Positions 25,364 through 33,866 of a DNA stretch of 64,000 bases are shown piece after piece. The notes below the pieces were generated by a model. That model ran no database searches. It was not told the DNA's origin and was given only the letters and a program-made list of their open reading frames with translations. The position numbers and the translations under genes are program-made. The stretch lies in assembly GCF_019599265.1 (NCBI RefSeq), contig NZ_JAHZTC010000001.1:372001-436000 (forward strand). The letters are read 5' to 3'. The number at the start of each line of letters is the position of its first letter. Position 1 is the first letter of the stretch. The stretch comes from Pontibacter sp. HSC-14F20 (GTDB taxonomy: Bacteria > Bacteroidota > Bacteroidia > Cytophagales > Hymenobacteraceae).

Positions 25364-27916
25364 ATGAGAAAAACCCTGGCATCCGTTTTATGCGCCCTTT
25401 TTGTCCTCCTTTATTCAGTTTCCTTTGCGCAGGAAAATAAGAGCCGGTTTGACCCAGCAAAGCTCCAACTGAGCTATGAAGTGACGGACGGAAAGTATGA
25501 GAACAAGCCGCAGACTTTGGCTGTCCTCACCCTCACCAACACAGGAAACGTGGCGTTACCGGCAAGTGGCTGGACCTTGTATTTCCATACTTTCCCAGCA
25601 CTCAAACCCAAAGCCGATAATGCACCTATCAAAGTAGAGCATGTGAACGGCGATCTGCGCTACATGGCACCAACAGCCGCCTTTAAAGGGCTTGCAGCAG
25701 GGACTTCGCAGCATATTGAATTGGTTTCCGGCGGACAGGTCGTGAACGATTCCAGAGCACCACATGGCTTTTACCTGGTTTGGGACGATGACAAGTCGAA
25801 GGGGTATGCAACTGCGCAGATCAACGTCAAAAAGCCAGACCAGCAGTGGGTTGACTGGGTGCAGACGAAGGATATCTATGATCAAAACAAAGTGATTACC
25901 AACATCCCAGAAGATAAGCTGACAAAGGTTTTCCCGACGCCGGCTAACTACCAAGAAAACGGCCAGCCTTTTACCATGACCGCTGCTATACCTATTGTGA
26001 CGGATGCTGCTTTCATGCGTGAGGCTACTTTACTGGCTGATCACCTTGGCACTGTCTTCAGAAAGAAGCCGGTGATCAGTATGCTGGGCACAGGTAAAGC
26101 CATTCGTTTGCAGCAGAAGAAAGGGCTGGGTCCTGAATCCTATGAACTGCAGGTGAGTCCGCAGGAAGTGGTGATTAACGCCTCCACGCCGGTTGGCGCC
26201 TTCTATGGTACCCAATCGCTGAAAACGCTTATCCCGGCGGCGGCACTAACTAAAAAGCAGGCCTCTGTTTCATTGCCTGGTGTGCGTGTTTCGGATGCAC
26301 CGCGTTTTGGGCACAGAGCCTTTATGATGGATGTATCCCGCAACTTTCAGTCGAAGGAACAGGTGCTGAAGGTGCTGGATTTGATGGCGCTCTATAAGCT
26401 GAACGTATTGCATTTTCACCTGAACGATGACGAAGGTTGGCGCCTGGAGATTCCGGGCCTGCCAGAACTGACAGAAGTGGGTGGCAGACGCGGCCATACA
26501 ACAGATGAGTTGAATCACCTGCAGCCTTCGCTGGGTTCAGGTCCGGATGCAGACAAAACCAGCGGCAGCGGGCACTATACCAAAGCCGACTATATCGAGA
26601 TCCTGAAGTATGCCACTGCCCGTCACATCAAGGTTATACCTGAAATTGAAACACCGGGACATGCCCGGGCTGCTATTAAGTCGATGGATGCCCGCTATAC
26701 CCGCCTGATACAGGAGGGAAAACCTGAAGAAGCAAATCGCTACCTGCTCCGCGACCTGAACGACAAATCCGAGTATCGCTCTGTGCAGAACTGGAACGAT
26801 AACGTGATTGATGTTTCGCTGCCTTCTACCTATACCTTCCTCGAAAAGGTGGTAGACGAGATCCTGGCGATGTACCAGGAAGCCGGTGCTCCGATCCAAA
26901 CCATCCACATGGGCGGCGATGAAGTACCAAATGGCGTGTGGGAGAAGTCTCCTGCGGTAGACGCTTTGATAGCGGCTAACCCAAAATTAAAAGGTAAATA
27001 CGATCTTTGGGACTACTTCTTCGGCAAGGTGTACGACATGCTGAATGCCCGCAACTTATACCTGTCGGGTTGGGAAGAAATCGGCTTAACAAGGGTAGAG
27101 CAGAACGGGAAGAAAGTGTATGTGCCCAATCAGGATTTCAAGGACAAAAACTTTCATGTGGATGTCTGGAACAACCTGTGGGGTGCAGAGGACCTGGCCT
27201 ACCGCATGGCGAATGCCGGCTACAAAGTTGTGCTTACCAATGCCTCTAACCTATACCTGGACATGACCTACCAGAAAGCCTACGATGAGCCGGGTTTATA
27301 CTGGGCCGGCTACCTGGATCTGGATAAGCCTTTCTACTTCATCCCGTACGACTACATGAAGAACCAGAAAGTGGATACAGACAATAATCCGATCAACCCC
27401 GCGGTGTTTAAAGGGAGAGAAAGACTGACTGCTTTTGGCAGGTCGAACATTGTGGGCCTGCAGGCGCCGCTTTGGTCTGAGATGGTCAAAACCCCGGAAC
27501 GACTGGAGTACATGCTGCTGCCTAAGCTATTGGGATTGGCCGAGAGAGCCTGGGCACCTGATCCCACCTGGGCAACAGAGCCGGATGCTGCCAAGGCGGA
27601 GGCGGCCTACAACCAGGCATGGTCTGTTTTTGTAAATGTACTGGGCAAACGGGAAATCCCGCGTTTGAGCCATTATGCCGGCGGTTTCCAGTATCGTATA
27701 CCTACAGCAGGGGCGGTCATAGAAAATGGAAAAGTACTGGCGAATGTGCAGCTGCCCGGCTTCATCATCCGCTATACCACAGACGGCTCGGAGCCAACCG
27801 AAAAGAGCAAGGTATACACCGATCCTATCAGCGAAAAAGGGGAGATCAAGCTAAAAGTGTTTTCTCCCTCCGGACGTTCCGGCCGCGTCGTGACGGTTTC
27901 GAATAAGCCGAATTAA
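25364..27916 (+). CDS. Secreted beta-N-acetylhexosaminidase, GH20
   Basis: An 850-residue exported glycosidase. After a signal peptide (cleavage near SFAQE, about 24) come a CHB_HEX carbohydrate-binding-like domain (about 30-175), a GH20b domain (about 190-310), the GH20 TIM barrel (about 315-740) and a chitobiase C-terminal beta domain (about 775-850). The catalytic Asp-Glu pair is in HMGGDEVPN (about 518-519), and the substrate-assisted mechanism is standard for the family. It should release terminal GlcNAc or GalNAc from chito-oligosaccharides or glycans in the periplasm or at the surface. No type IX sorting domain is seen. Monocistronic, with a hairpin 60 bp downstream. Confidence 0.96.
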   Translation: MRKTLASVLCALFVLLYSVSFAQENKSRFDPAKLQLSYEVTDGKYENKPQTLAVLTLTNTGNVALPASGWTLYFHTFPALKPKADNAPIKVEHVNGDLRYMAPTAAFKGLAAGTSQHIELVSGGQVVNDSRAPHGFYLVWDDDKSKGYATAQINVKKPDQQWVDWVQTKDIYDQNKVITNIPEDKLTKVFPTPANYQENGQPFTMTAAIPIVTDAAFMREATLLADHLGTVFRKKPVISMLGTGKAIRLQQKKGLGPESYELQVSPQEVVINASTPVGAFYGTQSLKTLIPAAALTKKQASVSLPGVRVSDAPRFGHRAFMMDVSRNFQSKEQVLKVLDLMALYKLNVLHFHLNDDEGWRLEIPGLPELTEVGGRRGHTTDELNHLQPSLGSGPDADKTSGSGHYTKADYIEILKYATARHIKVIPEIETPGHARAAIKSMDARYTRLIQEGKPEEANRYLLRDLNDKSEYRSVQNWNDNVIDVSLPSTYTFLEKVVDEILAMYQEAGAPIQTIHMGGDEVPNGVWEKSPAVDALIAANPKLKGKYDLWDYFFGKVYDMLNARNLYLSGWEEIGLTRVEQNGKKVYVPNQDFKDKNFHVDVWNNLWGAEDLAYRMANAGYKVVLTNASNLYLDMTYQKAYDEPGLYWAGYLDLDKPFYFIPYDYMKNQKVDTDNNPINPAVFKGRERLTAFGRSNIVGLQAPLWSEMVKTPERLEYMLLPKLLGLAERAWAPDPTWATEPDAAKAEAAYNQAWSVFVNVLGKREIPRLSHYAGGFQYRIPTAGAVIENGKVLANVQLPGFIIRYTTDGSEPTEKSKVYTDPISEKGEIKLKVFSPSGRSGRVVTVSNKPN

Positions 27917-27976
27917 GACTGATGGAATACCATCTGAGAGCTGTTATATTGCAGTCGATAATTTAAATCCAGAATC

Positions 27977-28016
27977 ATCAAAAAAGCTTCGCCCTGTACG
28001 GAGAGCCTTTTTTGAT
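27977..28016 (+). terminator. Terminator of the GH20 gene
   Basis: ATCAAAAAAG pairs with CTTTTTTGAT around an imperfect inner stem (TTCGCC / GGAGAG), leaving a T run on the plus strand. Confidence 0.65.
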
Positions 28017-28102
28017 ACCTTGTGCTTATACATATTAATCACATTTATATGTATGAGCAGGTTAGTTAAAAGGGAAGAATTGTCGCCAATCTGCTTTATA
28101 AA

Positions 28103-28345
28103 TTATTTCGGTTCAGCCGCGGTCACCTGCACAGGGAAGTGATTTTTCCGGAGGTTCATTCCATAAGTATAGTTTGTTGATAGGATCACATCATTGCAAT
28201 CGAAATGTTTGATAACGCCATCCTTCTGCAAGGCGACCACCCAGCAAGTGTTCTGATGCATCCCGTAATCGATCAGGAATATTGCCTGGCCCGTGCCCAG
28301 AGGCGTTTCGACCAGAATGGTTGGTTTTAATTGAAGTATAGCCAT
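28103..28345 (-). CDS. Small hypothetical protein
   Basis: An 80-residue protein if the ATG at 28345 is used; an upstream in-frame ATG at 28384 would add 13 residues. It has no signal peptide and is predicted beta-rich (TILVETPLGTGQAIFLIDYG, TCWVVALQKDGVIKHFDCND). The wording resembles short stand-alone Cytophagales proteins, but I cannot name a family. It is isolated between the GH20 gene and a lipoprotein gene. Confidence 0.55.
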   Translation of the reverse strand: MAILQLKPTILVETPLGTGQAIFLIDYGMHQNTCWVVALQKDGVIKHFDCNDVILSTNYTYGMNLRKNHFPVQVTAAEPK

Positions 28346-28515
28346 AACGTATGTTCTAAGCGTTGATTTTGACTCTTTAACCATTACTTGGATTAATGGT
28401 TTAGGCTATAGGTATACCTATCTACTTTATTAACGCGCCGCACAAAGTTACTGGCATTGTGACCGGTTAAGGCCTGGACGTTACCCAACTTAACAAAATC
28501 GTATAATAGAATTGA

Positions 28516-29328
28516 TCAGTAATTATACTTCGTAAAATCACACATCGCTTCATCGCAAAGCAACTGCCGTAGTTCAGGGTCTTGCAGCACCTGCGTATAA
28601 TCCATCCACTTGCCATCGACCTTCAGCTTCCGATGTATGAGCCGGATACCATGGCTGTAGTCAACATACCAGTTGATGTGCCCAGTATAGAGCTGCTGTA
28701 TGGGTTTGCCGTCTGGCCGGTGCCAGCCGTAAATGGCTACCCGGTTGGGGCGAGGGTCTTGGCTTACTTTGCTGCTGATCACAACATCCTTCTTGATGCC
28801 GGCGATAAGTCCCTTGCGTCCCTGGCGTTGTCCTTCAATCATGAGGTGGTGATGAAACATGGTTGGAGTACTATCACGGAGGGCGTATAGCGGGAGCGGT
28901 TCCAGTTTCACGGTGGCATGCTCGTAAATAGTATTCACCATTTTGCGGGTAGGCAGAAAACAACCTAAGCTATCGGCCAGTTGCTGACCGGCCATCGGGG
29001 TAAGCGGTATGCGGGCCCAGTCTTTTTCATTTCCGATACTCATATAATCAGGACTAGCATAAAAAACAGCTTGTATTGTTGTGCCATCCGCCCTGGAGGT
29101 AGTAATAGGTATAGCCACGAATTTTTGAAAGAAGTCTGGCATATTACCACTCAGGATTTCGCGTACGGCCAGCGAATCGCGCTGCTGCCAGGTATAGCCC
29201 GCGGCTTGCTGATAAAACGCGGAGCCTGACAAAGCAGTGGCAGGGCGAGTTGGTAGCGTAAGTTGTCGATGGCTGGTGCAGGAACAGAAGAGTAGGAGAA
29301 AAAAGAAGTAGAGGATTTGTTTCATCAT
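28516..29328 (-). CDS. Conserved hypothetical lipoprotein
   Basis: 270 residues from the ATG at 29328 (in-frame ATGs also at 29391 and 29325). The lipoprotein signal is MMKQILYFFFLLLFCSC. The mature part has conserved-looking blocks: DFFQKFVAIPI, FYASPDYMSIGNEKDWARIP, CFLPTRKMVNTIYEHA, HHLMIEGQRQGRKGLIAGIK, and YGWHRPDGKPIQ followed by INWYVDYSHGIRL. I recognise these as a widespread bacterial hypothetical family; no biochemical role is known to me. The His- and Tyr-rich HHLMIEGQR and YVDYSHGIR stretches could form an active site (speculation). Confidence 0.82.
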   Translation of the reverse strand: MMKQILYFFFLLLFCSCTSHRQLTLPTRPATALSGSAFYQQAAGYTWQQRDSLAVREILSGNMPDFFQKFVAIPITTSRADGTTIQAVFYASPDYMSIGNEKDWARIPLTPMAGQQLADSLGCFLPTRKMVNTIYEHATVKLEPLPLYALRDSTPTMFHHHLMIEGQRQGRKGLIAGIKKDVVISSKVSQDPRPNRVAIYGWHRPDGKPIQQLYTGHINWYVDYSHGIRLIHRKLKVDGKWMDYTQVLQDPELRQLLCDEAMCDFTKYNY

Positions 29329-29652
29329 TTCATCGGTATCAGGCAAACTGCTACTTACTGTATCTGTTACAGGTTTGAGCCTGTTTACCATCCATTCAAA
29401 TGACCAAGTTAAAGAAAGTATAGCATACGAGGAGGAAAATATAGATTATCTGAAATATTTGTGAAGCTTATACTTATCTTTTCAGCCAATTAACTTTAGC
29501 TTGTTTCGAGACTTAGATTATGCATGGTTTAATATTAAAAATGTATCGCTATCTTGAATAATCGCACTCAAACAAGCAGACCTGTTTTTGAAAATTATAA
29601 CAACCAGTCTAGAACACTAGCAAAATCAGTTTATCATCTCAAATAACACAAA

Positions 29653-29850
29653 ATGCCAAAGCAAACACACAGTTTACCAGCCTTGATCTCTTTCTTCATC
29701 CCAGGATTAGGCCAGCTCATCAAAGGCCATGTTTTGAAGGGAATATTTATCTGGATCTTTGGTGGGATTCTGACCTTCTTCTTCTGGTGGACGATCATCA
29801 TTCCATTCATTCTGTGGGCCTGGAACGTATATGACGCCTATAATTCTTAA
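29653..29850 (+). CDS. Small TM2-like membrane protein
   Basis: A 65-residue protein with two hydrophobic segments (about 9-22 and 29-58). ISFFIPGLGQLIKGHVLKG followed by FGGILTFFFWWTII and WNVYDAYNS resembles TM2-like small membrane proteins (PGLGxxYxG turn and terminal DAY). It is upstream of the IS remnant, whose left end begins 7 bp after its stop codon, so the insertion did not cut the gene. Confidence 0.75.
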   Translation: MPKQTHSLPALISFFIPGLGQLIKGHVLKGIFIWIFGGILTFFFWWTIIIPFILWAWNVYDAYNS

Positions 29851-29857
29851 GCTATAA

Positions 29858-30722
29858 GAGGCTGTTTTAATTTCCTTTATTTAGTTTGTTAAGCATGATG
29901 TGAATCATGGCCACTTTTATCATCGTCTCAGACGATTTGGTGGAGTACTCATAGTCCTTGGACAGCCTGCGGTAAAGGTTGAGCCAGCCGAAGGTCCGTT
30001 CCACTATCCATCGCTTCGGTAAAGCTTCAAAGGCTTTCTTGTGGATCTTCTTCACAATCTCCAGCCTCCAGTTCAGGTGGCGGAACGTGTTTTTCACCCA
30101 CTCCCACATGGCAAGCCCGCCGTAGCCCTGGTCAGCGAAGAACAGCCTCAGACGGCCGAAATCCGCCATCTTAGCTGCCGCCCTGCGCAGCAGCCACTGG
30201 GCTCCCTGCCGCTCGGCAACGTCTGCCCGGTGGACGATGAGCACGATCAACAGGCCCAGCGTGTCAACCATCAGATGCCGCTTGCGCCCCTTCACCCGCG
30301 TCATAGCCCCGCTCGCCGCCCTGCTGCACGGTCTTCACGCTCTGCGAGTCGAGGATGCCCACGCTCGGGGAGGCCGCCTTGCCATGGCGGCCCCTGACCT
30401 GCTTTGAGAGACAATCGTGGAGCATTTCCCAGCAACCATCCCGCCGCCATTTACGGTAATAGTAGTAGGCCGTCTGCCAGCAGGGCAGGTCTAGCGGCAT
30501 CATGCGCCACTGAACGCCCCCTTGACCACGTAGAATATGCCGTCCAGAATGCTGCGAAGCGGCCACTGGCGCTTGCGCTGCAGCATCTGCTCCTCGAATA
30601 TCTCCGCTATTAAAAGCCATTGGGTGTCGGTTAAACTGCTTGGGTAAGTCATAAGTCTGCTAACTTTTCTTACTCAAACAACCGGCACCTGCTTTTTTAT
30701 TCATTCAAATCAAAACAGCCTC
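29858..30722 (-). mobile_element. IS5-family (IS427-group-like) insertion sequence, about 865 bp, inactive
   Basis: The ends are inverted repeats: GAGGCTGTTTTAATTT at the left and AAATCAAAACAGCCTC at the right (one mismatch). Both are flanked by TAA (29855-29857 and 30723-30725), a 3-bp target duplication of the TNA type used by the IS427 group. The single transposase frame inside is broken twice, so the copy should not move by itself. Confidence 0.88.
29867..30652 (-). pseudogene. IS5-type transposase, frameshifted
   Basis: The frame starts MTYPSSLTDTQWLLIAEIFE at 30652. Three consecutive pieces in different frames make one DDE transposase: the N-terminal part up to FYVVKG, then VQWRMMPLDLPCWQTAYYYY to VGILDSQSVKTVQQGGERGY, then VKGRKRHLMVDTLGLLI to the C-terminal PKRWIVERTFGWL. 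The first break looks like loss of one G in a G run near 30517. The second, near 30300, fits loss of about 8 bases between GYDA and VKGRK. Asp residues in ILDSQS and FADQGY and the Glu in VERTFGW are visible. A programmed frameshift could explain the first break but not both. Confidence 0.85.
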
Positions 30723-30742
30723 TAAAATTACTTTATGATGCT

Positions 30743-30774
30743 TTCAGATTTCTCCTTTTGTCGAAATGACAGGG
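30743..30774. repeat. REP-like repeat A, copy 1
   Basis: A 32-bp sequence (starting TTCAGATTTCTCC and ending GAAATGACAGGG) that recurs at 31395-31426 and 33203-33233 in the same orientation with 1-3 differences. ATTTC and GAAAT can pair as a short stem. The word GTCATTTCGACGAA...GAGAAATCT is familiar from other Bacteroidota intergenic regions. Confidence 0.82.
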
Positions 30775-30848
30775 TGTGTGACAATTCTGATGATCTAAAA
30801 TTGAACAGAGCACCGATCTAATTGCTATAAATAACCTATCCTAGAGGT

Positions 30849-31364
30849 ATGAAAACACTACTGCTGACCCTGATGTTCTTTACCACGTTAGTGGCTTTTG
30901 CGCAGTCTCCGGAAGAACAGTTAACGCAATTAAACATGCAACTGCCGGAAGTACCGGCCGCTGGTGGCAGTTTTGTAGACGCTGTAAGAGTTGGAAATCT
31001 GATTTACCTGTCGGGCAAAGGTCCGCGTACCAGCAACGGAGAGTACATAAAGGGCAAGCTGGGGCAGGACCTGACCGTGGAGCAGGGGTATGAGGCGGCA
31101 AGGTTGGTTGCTCTGCTGCAACTGGCGGTACTGAAAAAAGAGCTGGGGGACCTGAAGCGGGTAAAGCGTATCGTGAAAGTGAATGGGTATGTGAATTCGG
31201 CCGCGACCTTTTACGACCAGCCGAAAGTGATCAACGGGTATTCCGATGTGATGATCGCAGTTTTTGGAGACATGGGCAAACATGCGCGGACTGCAGTAGG
31301 TACCAATGCGCTTCCGTTTAACATGGCAGTGGAAGTAGAGATGATCGTGGAAGTAGCGGACTAA
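30849..31364 (+). CDS. Secreted RidA/YjgF-type protein
   Basis: A 171-residue protein with a signal peptide (about 1-19, ending AFAQ) and a RidA fold (YjgF_endoribonc type, PF14588-like): GGSFVDAVRVGNLIYLSGKGP, GKLGQDLTVEQGYEAARLVAL, LGDLKRVKRIVKV, HARTAVGTNALPFNMAVEVE. The active-site Arg (HART) and Glu (VEVEM) positions are kept. RidA proteins hydrolyse reactive enamine/imine intermediates in the cytoplasm; this one appears exported, so its substrate must differ. It is flanked by REP-like repeats. Confidence 0.9.
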   Translation: MKTLLLTLMFFTTLVAFAQSPEEQLTQLNMQLPEVPAAGGSFVDAVRVGNLIYLSGKGPRTSNGEYIKGKLGQDLTVEQGYEAARLVALLQLAVLKKELGDLKRVKRIVKVNGYVNSAATFYDQPKVINGYSDVMIAVFGDMGKHARTAVGTNALPFNMAVEVEMIVEVAD

Positions 31365-31394
31365 ACGTATTTCGTGTCGCAGTCGGTTATCACG

Positions 31395-31426
31395 TTCAGA
31401 TTTCTCCTTTCGTTGAAATGGCAGGG
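31395..31426. repeat. REP-like repeat A, copy 2 (overlaps the 3' end of the TspO-like gene)
   Basis: The second copy of the 32-bp repeat. It supplies the last codons and the TGA stop (31396-31398) of the TspO-like gene, which therefore ends PAISTKGEI from repeat sequence. Confidence 0.85.
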
Positions 31427-32211
31427 CGGGAGAAATATCGAAAGAAGACCAGTAACGACACTAATCCTAACACCGCCAGACAGATCCATGCCGTTGTGAT
31501 AATCTGCGGGCTCTCCGCTACATTCAATTCGCGGTGTTTCAGGATGATACCGTAGAGCGCCCAGATACCGACCAGGCCCACCACGGGGTTCGTTCGGCTA
31601 AAGACCACAAACACCACGATCAGGGTAGCTGCGACGATCATGATCAAGGTCCAGAGTCCTTCACTCAGACCAAAGCCACCCCAGCCCAAACCTACCAAAG
31701 CAGAACTGATGTTGGCGACGGTGGCAATGATGATCCAGCCAAAGTACAAGCTTAGCGGTACCTGTGTAAACCAAATGGAAGCGGCCGAGCGGCTCGTGTC
31801 GAATATACCCAGTCGCAGGTGTATGGCCAGTAGCGAGATGAGCTGGATTAGTATCAGCACCACCGAGAGCACCAGCTGTTCGTTTACCCAGGCGAGGGTC
31901 CAGGCGCCGGTAGCCAGGTTGTTTAGCATGAAAAGAAAGCCGAGCCGCTTCAGGTCCGCGTTGGCCTCGTGCAAGGCGGGCTCCTTAAACGCTTTGATGA
32001 GGTGGTAAATGCAGAAGGCTGACAGCGCCAGGTATATGATCCCCCAAATGGAAAAAGTGATACCTGCCGGGGTGAAAAGCGCCGGATATTTTGCGGACAC
32101 TTCACCGATGGTCTCTCTATTGAAAAGCTCCAGCTGCGTGAGCTGCGATGGCACCAGGTGCAACAGAAAAAATACAGTGTTCAGTACGGCAAGCGTCTTG
32201 ATATTTTTCAT
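31396..32211 (-). CDS. TspO-related tryptophan-rich membrane protein
   Basis: A 271-residue protein with about eight hydrophobic segments. FTPAGITFSIWGIIYLAL and GAWTLAWVNEQLVLSVV are characteristic of the long TspO/tryptophan-rich sensory protein relatives common in Bacteroidota. Classical TspO has five helices and about 160 residues, so this is the extended type. Its ligand and function are not established. The extreme C-terminus (PAISTKGEI) is encoded by a REP-like repeat, suggesting the repeat landed at the 3' end and replaced the original tail. Confidence 0.85.
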   Translation of the reverse strand: MKNIKTLAVLNTVFFLLHLVPSQLTQLELFNRETIGEVSAKYPALFTPAGITFSIWGIIYLALSAFCIYHLIKAFKEPALHEANADLKRLGFLFMLNNLATGAWTLAWVNEQLVLSVVLILIQLISLLAIHLRLGIFDTSRSAASIWFTQVPLSLYFGWIIIATVANISSALVGLGWGGFGLSEGLWTLIMIVAATLIVVFVVFSRTNPVVGLVGIWALYGIILKHRELNVAESPQIITTAWICLAVLGLVSLLVFFRYFSRPAISTKGEI

Positions 32212-32282
32212 CGGGTAGAGATCTTGTTAAGATGTTCTGTGTAAGCAAAACAATAACGCAACAGGTAAAGGTATAGGGAGGT

Positions 32283-33008
32283 TTATACCTGCTTTTGCAG
32301 CCGCAAACCTACTCCCAGACTAAAAATAAAACTGTTCAGAGAAATCTTGTCGAAACTCACAAAGGCATTCGCGTTGCTCCCCGCTTGGCTAGCACCTGAC
32401 AAGGTGTGGCTGCCCAGGTCTGTTTTGCCGGCATAAAAATACTGTAGCTGCAGGTCCAGGTATACCCTGGAGCTGGCGGGTGTACTAAAACCAGTTTCGA
32501 GCACAAAGCCGGGTCTGGTCATTTTCTTGTTCGCCAACTCCGACTCCTCGTAGCGTAAGGTATTGTTTAACCGGTTGAAAGTAGGGCCGACTCCCAGCCG
32601 GATGTATTGCGAAAACAGGGGCACATACCGGACGGCCAGAGCAGCCAAAGCGGCACTGGTTGCATGCAGCTGGATTGCGCTGAAATCCATCTTGTAGCCT
32701 GAAACATCGCTTTCCCTGTAATTGAATAACGCCTTCACATAATACTGCGATGTGATTGGATGCAGTATGCCCAGTTGCACGGCCATTTCATTACGTCTGG
32801 GGTTTTTGGCAGTATCAATAAAACCTTTTCCGGAGACAGGTTCTCCAAATCCCTGATCCTTTAATTCTGCCCTGAAGTCGTGACCTGATCCGGCAAAGAT
32901 AACTCCATTGTGAAAGGAAATCTGGGGGCCGGTAGCAGGAGCCGACAGCTGCGCAAAGGCAGGAGCACCGTATGCCAGGATAAGGAATGTGAACAGCAGA
33001 TTTTTCAT
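32283..33008 (-). CDS. Hypothetical outer-membrane beta-barrel protein
   Basis: A 241-residue protein with a signal peptide (MKNLLFTFLILAYGAPAFAQ). The mature part has alternating strands with aromatic residues (QYYVKALFNYRES, LAVRYVPLFSQYIRLGVG, RVYLDLQLQYFYAG) and ends FIFSLGVGLRLQKQV, a barrel-type C-terminus. I do not recognise the family; PorT-like or generic OMP_b-brl proteins are possible. Monocistronic. Confidence 0.75.
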   Translation of the reverse strand: MKNLLFTFLILAYGAPAFAQLSAPATGPQISFHNGVIFAGSGHDFRAELKDQGFGEPVSGKGFIDTAKNPRRNEMAVQLGILHPITSQYYVKALFNYRESDVSGYKMDFSAIQLHATSAALAALAVRYVPLFSQYIRLGVGPTFNRLNNTLRYEESELANKKMTRPGFVLETGFSTPASSRVYLDLQLQYFYAGKTDLGSHTLSGASQAGSNANAFVSFDKISLNSFIFSLGVGLRLQKQV

Positions 33009-33202
33009 ACAGGGCAGGTATTATTCTAATATGTAGGATTATACGGGGCAGGCTATATAAGTTAAAACTTATTTAAGCATTGGCTCTATACCTGTCCGGT
33101 CGGGACTTTCTCCAGGTATAGCCGGAAGTCACGCAGCGTCTGGCGTTCTCTGATCCGTGTCTGCTGAGGTAAACTAGTTTGGTTACGCGGTCAGTGATCA
33201 GA

Positions 33203-33233
33203 TTCAGATTTCTCCTTTCGTCGAAATGACAGG
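33203..33233. repeat. REP-like repeat A, copy 3
   Basis: The third copy of the 31-32-bp repeat, in the spacer between two hypothetical minus-strand genes. Same orientation as the other two. Confidence 0.82.
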
Positions 33234-33265
33234 ATTTGCCGGCCATTTTTGTTATGCGCTACACT

Positions 33266-33571
33266 TTACAAAATCGAACTGATGGTTAGCTGATCGCCGC
33301 CTTCCTTGCCGATCTTGTTCAGCTGAATTTCTTCGGTGTCAGGTATAGATTGTGTTCGTAGCGCTTTGATATAAGCTTCCAGTTCTTCCTGTGTTTCGAA
33401 AAGCGCTTTCACTTCTTCCTGCCGCTGGCTGAGGGTTTTCACTGCATCGTTGGTAAGGCTGTAGAGCTTCCAGGCACGAAAGCGCCCGCTGTAGCCTTCA
33501 TATCCGCCGATGCACACATAAGCATAATAATCGCGGTTCCAGTCGAAGTCATTGATAGATACTTGTGCCAT
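33266..33571 (-). CDS. Small hypothetical protein
   Basis: A 101-residue soluble protein without a signal peptide. It begins with an aromatic-rich segment (FDWNRDYYAYVCIGGYEGYS) followed by helical, charged sequence (LSQRQEEVKALFETQEELEAYIKAL). I do not recognise it. Coding-like composition, a plausible ATG start and a length typical of conserved small proteins support it being real. Confidence 0.6.
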   Translation of the reverse strand: MAQVSINDFDWNRDYYAYVCIGGYEGYSGRFRAWKLYSLTNDAVKTLSQRQEEVKALFETQEELEAYIKALRTQSIPDTEEIQLNKIGKEGGDQLTISSIL

Positions 33572-33776
33572 TTTAAGAGGAAATTATTAGGGTGTGATGC
33601 TTTAGGTATAGCTTGTTCAATTTATTGAAAAATCTGCAGAATATTGGTTGATGAGAAATACTTTTCTTGTGTTAAAGGCGGAAGGGATGCTGATGCGATG
33701 TGGGCTGATTTGCCTGCCGGTATAAGAGCAGTCTGGCTTTATTGAATTTTGGTGTTGCTTGGACAAGCTGCTCAGC

Positions 33777-33800
33777 GGACAGGTCGCAACCTGTCCCTAC
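33777..33800. repeat. REP-like palindrome B
   Basis: GGACAGGT-CGCA-ACCTGTCC followed by CTAC. The perfect 8-bp stem with a 4-base loop matches a REP-type word (GTAGGGACAGGT...) known to me from many bacterial genomes. Single copy in this window. Confidence 0.7.
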
Positions 33801-33866
33801 GAATGTGGAATTCATCATTAACAAGGATATTCCGTATAGGATCAGAACAAAAACACAAACCACACT

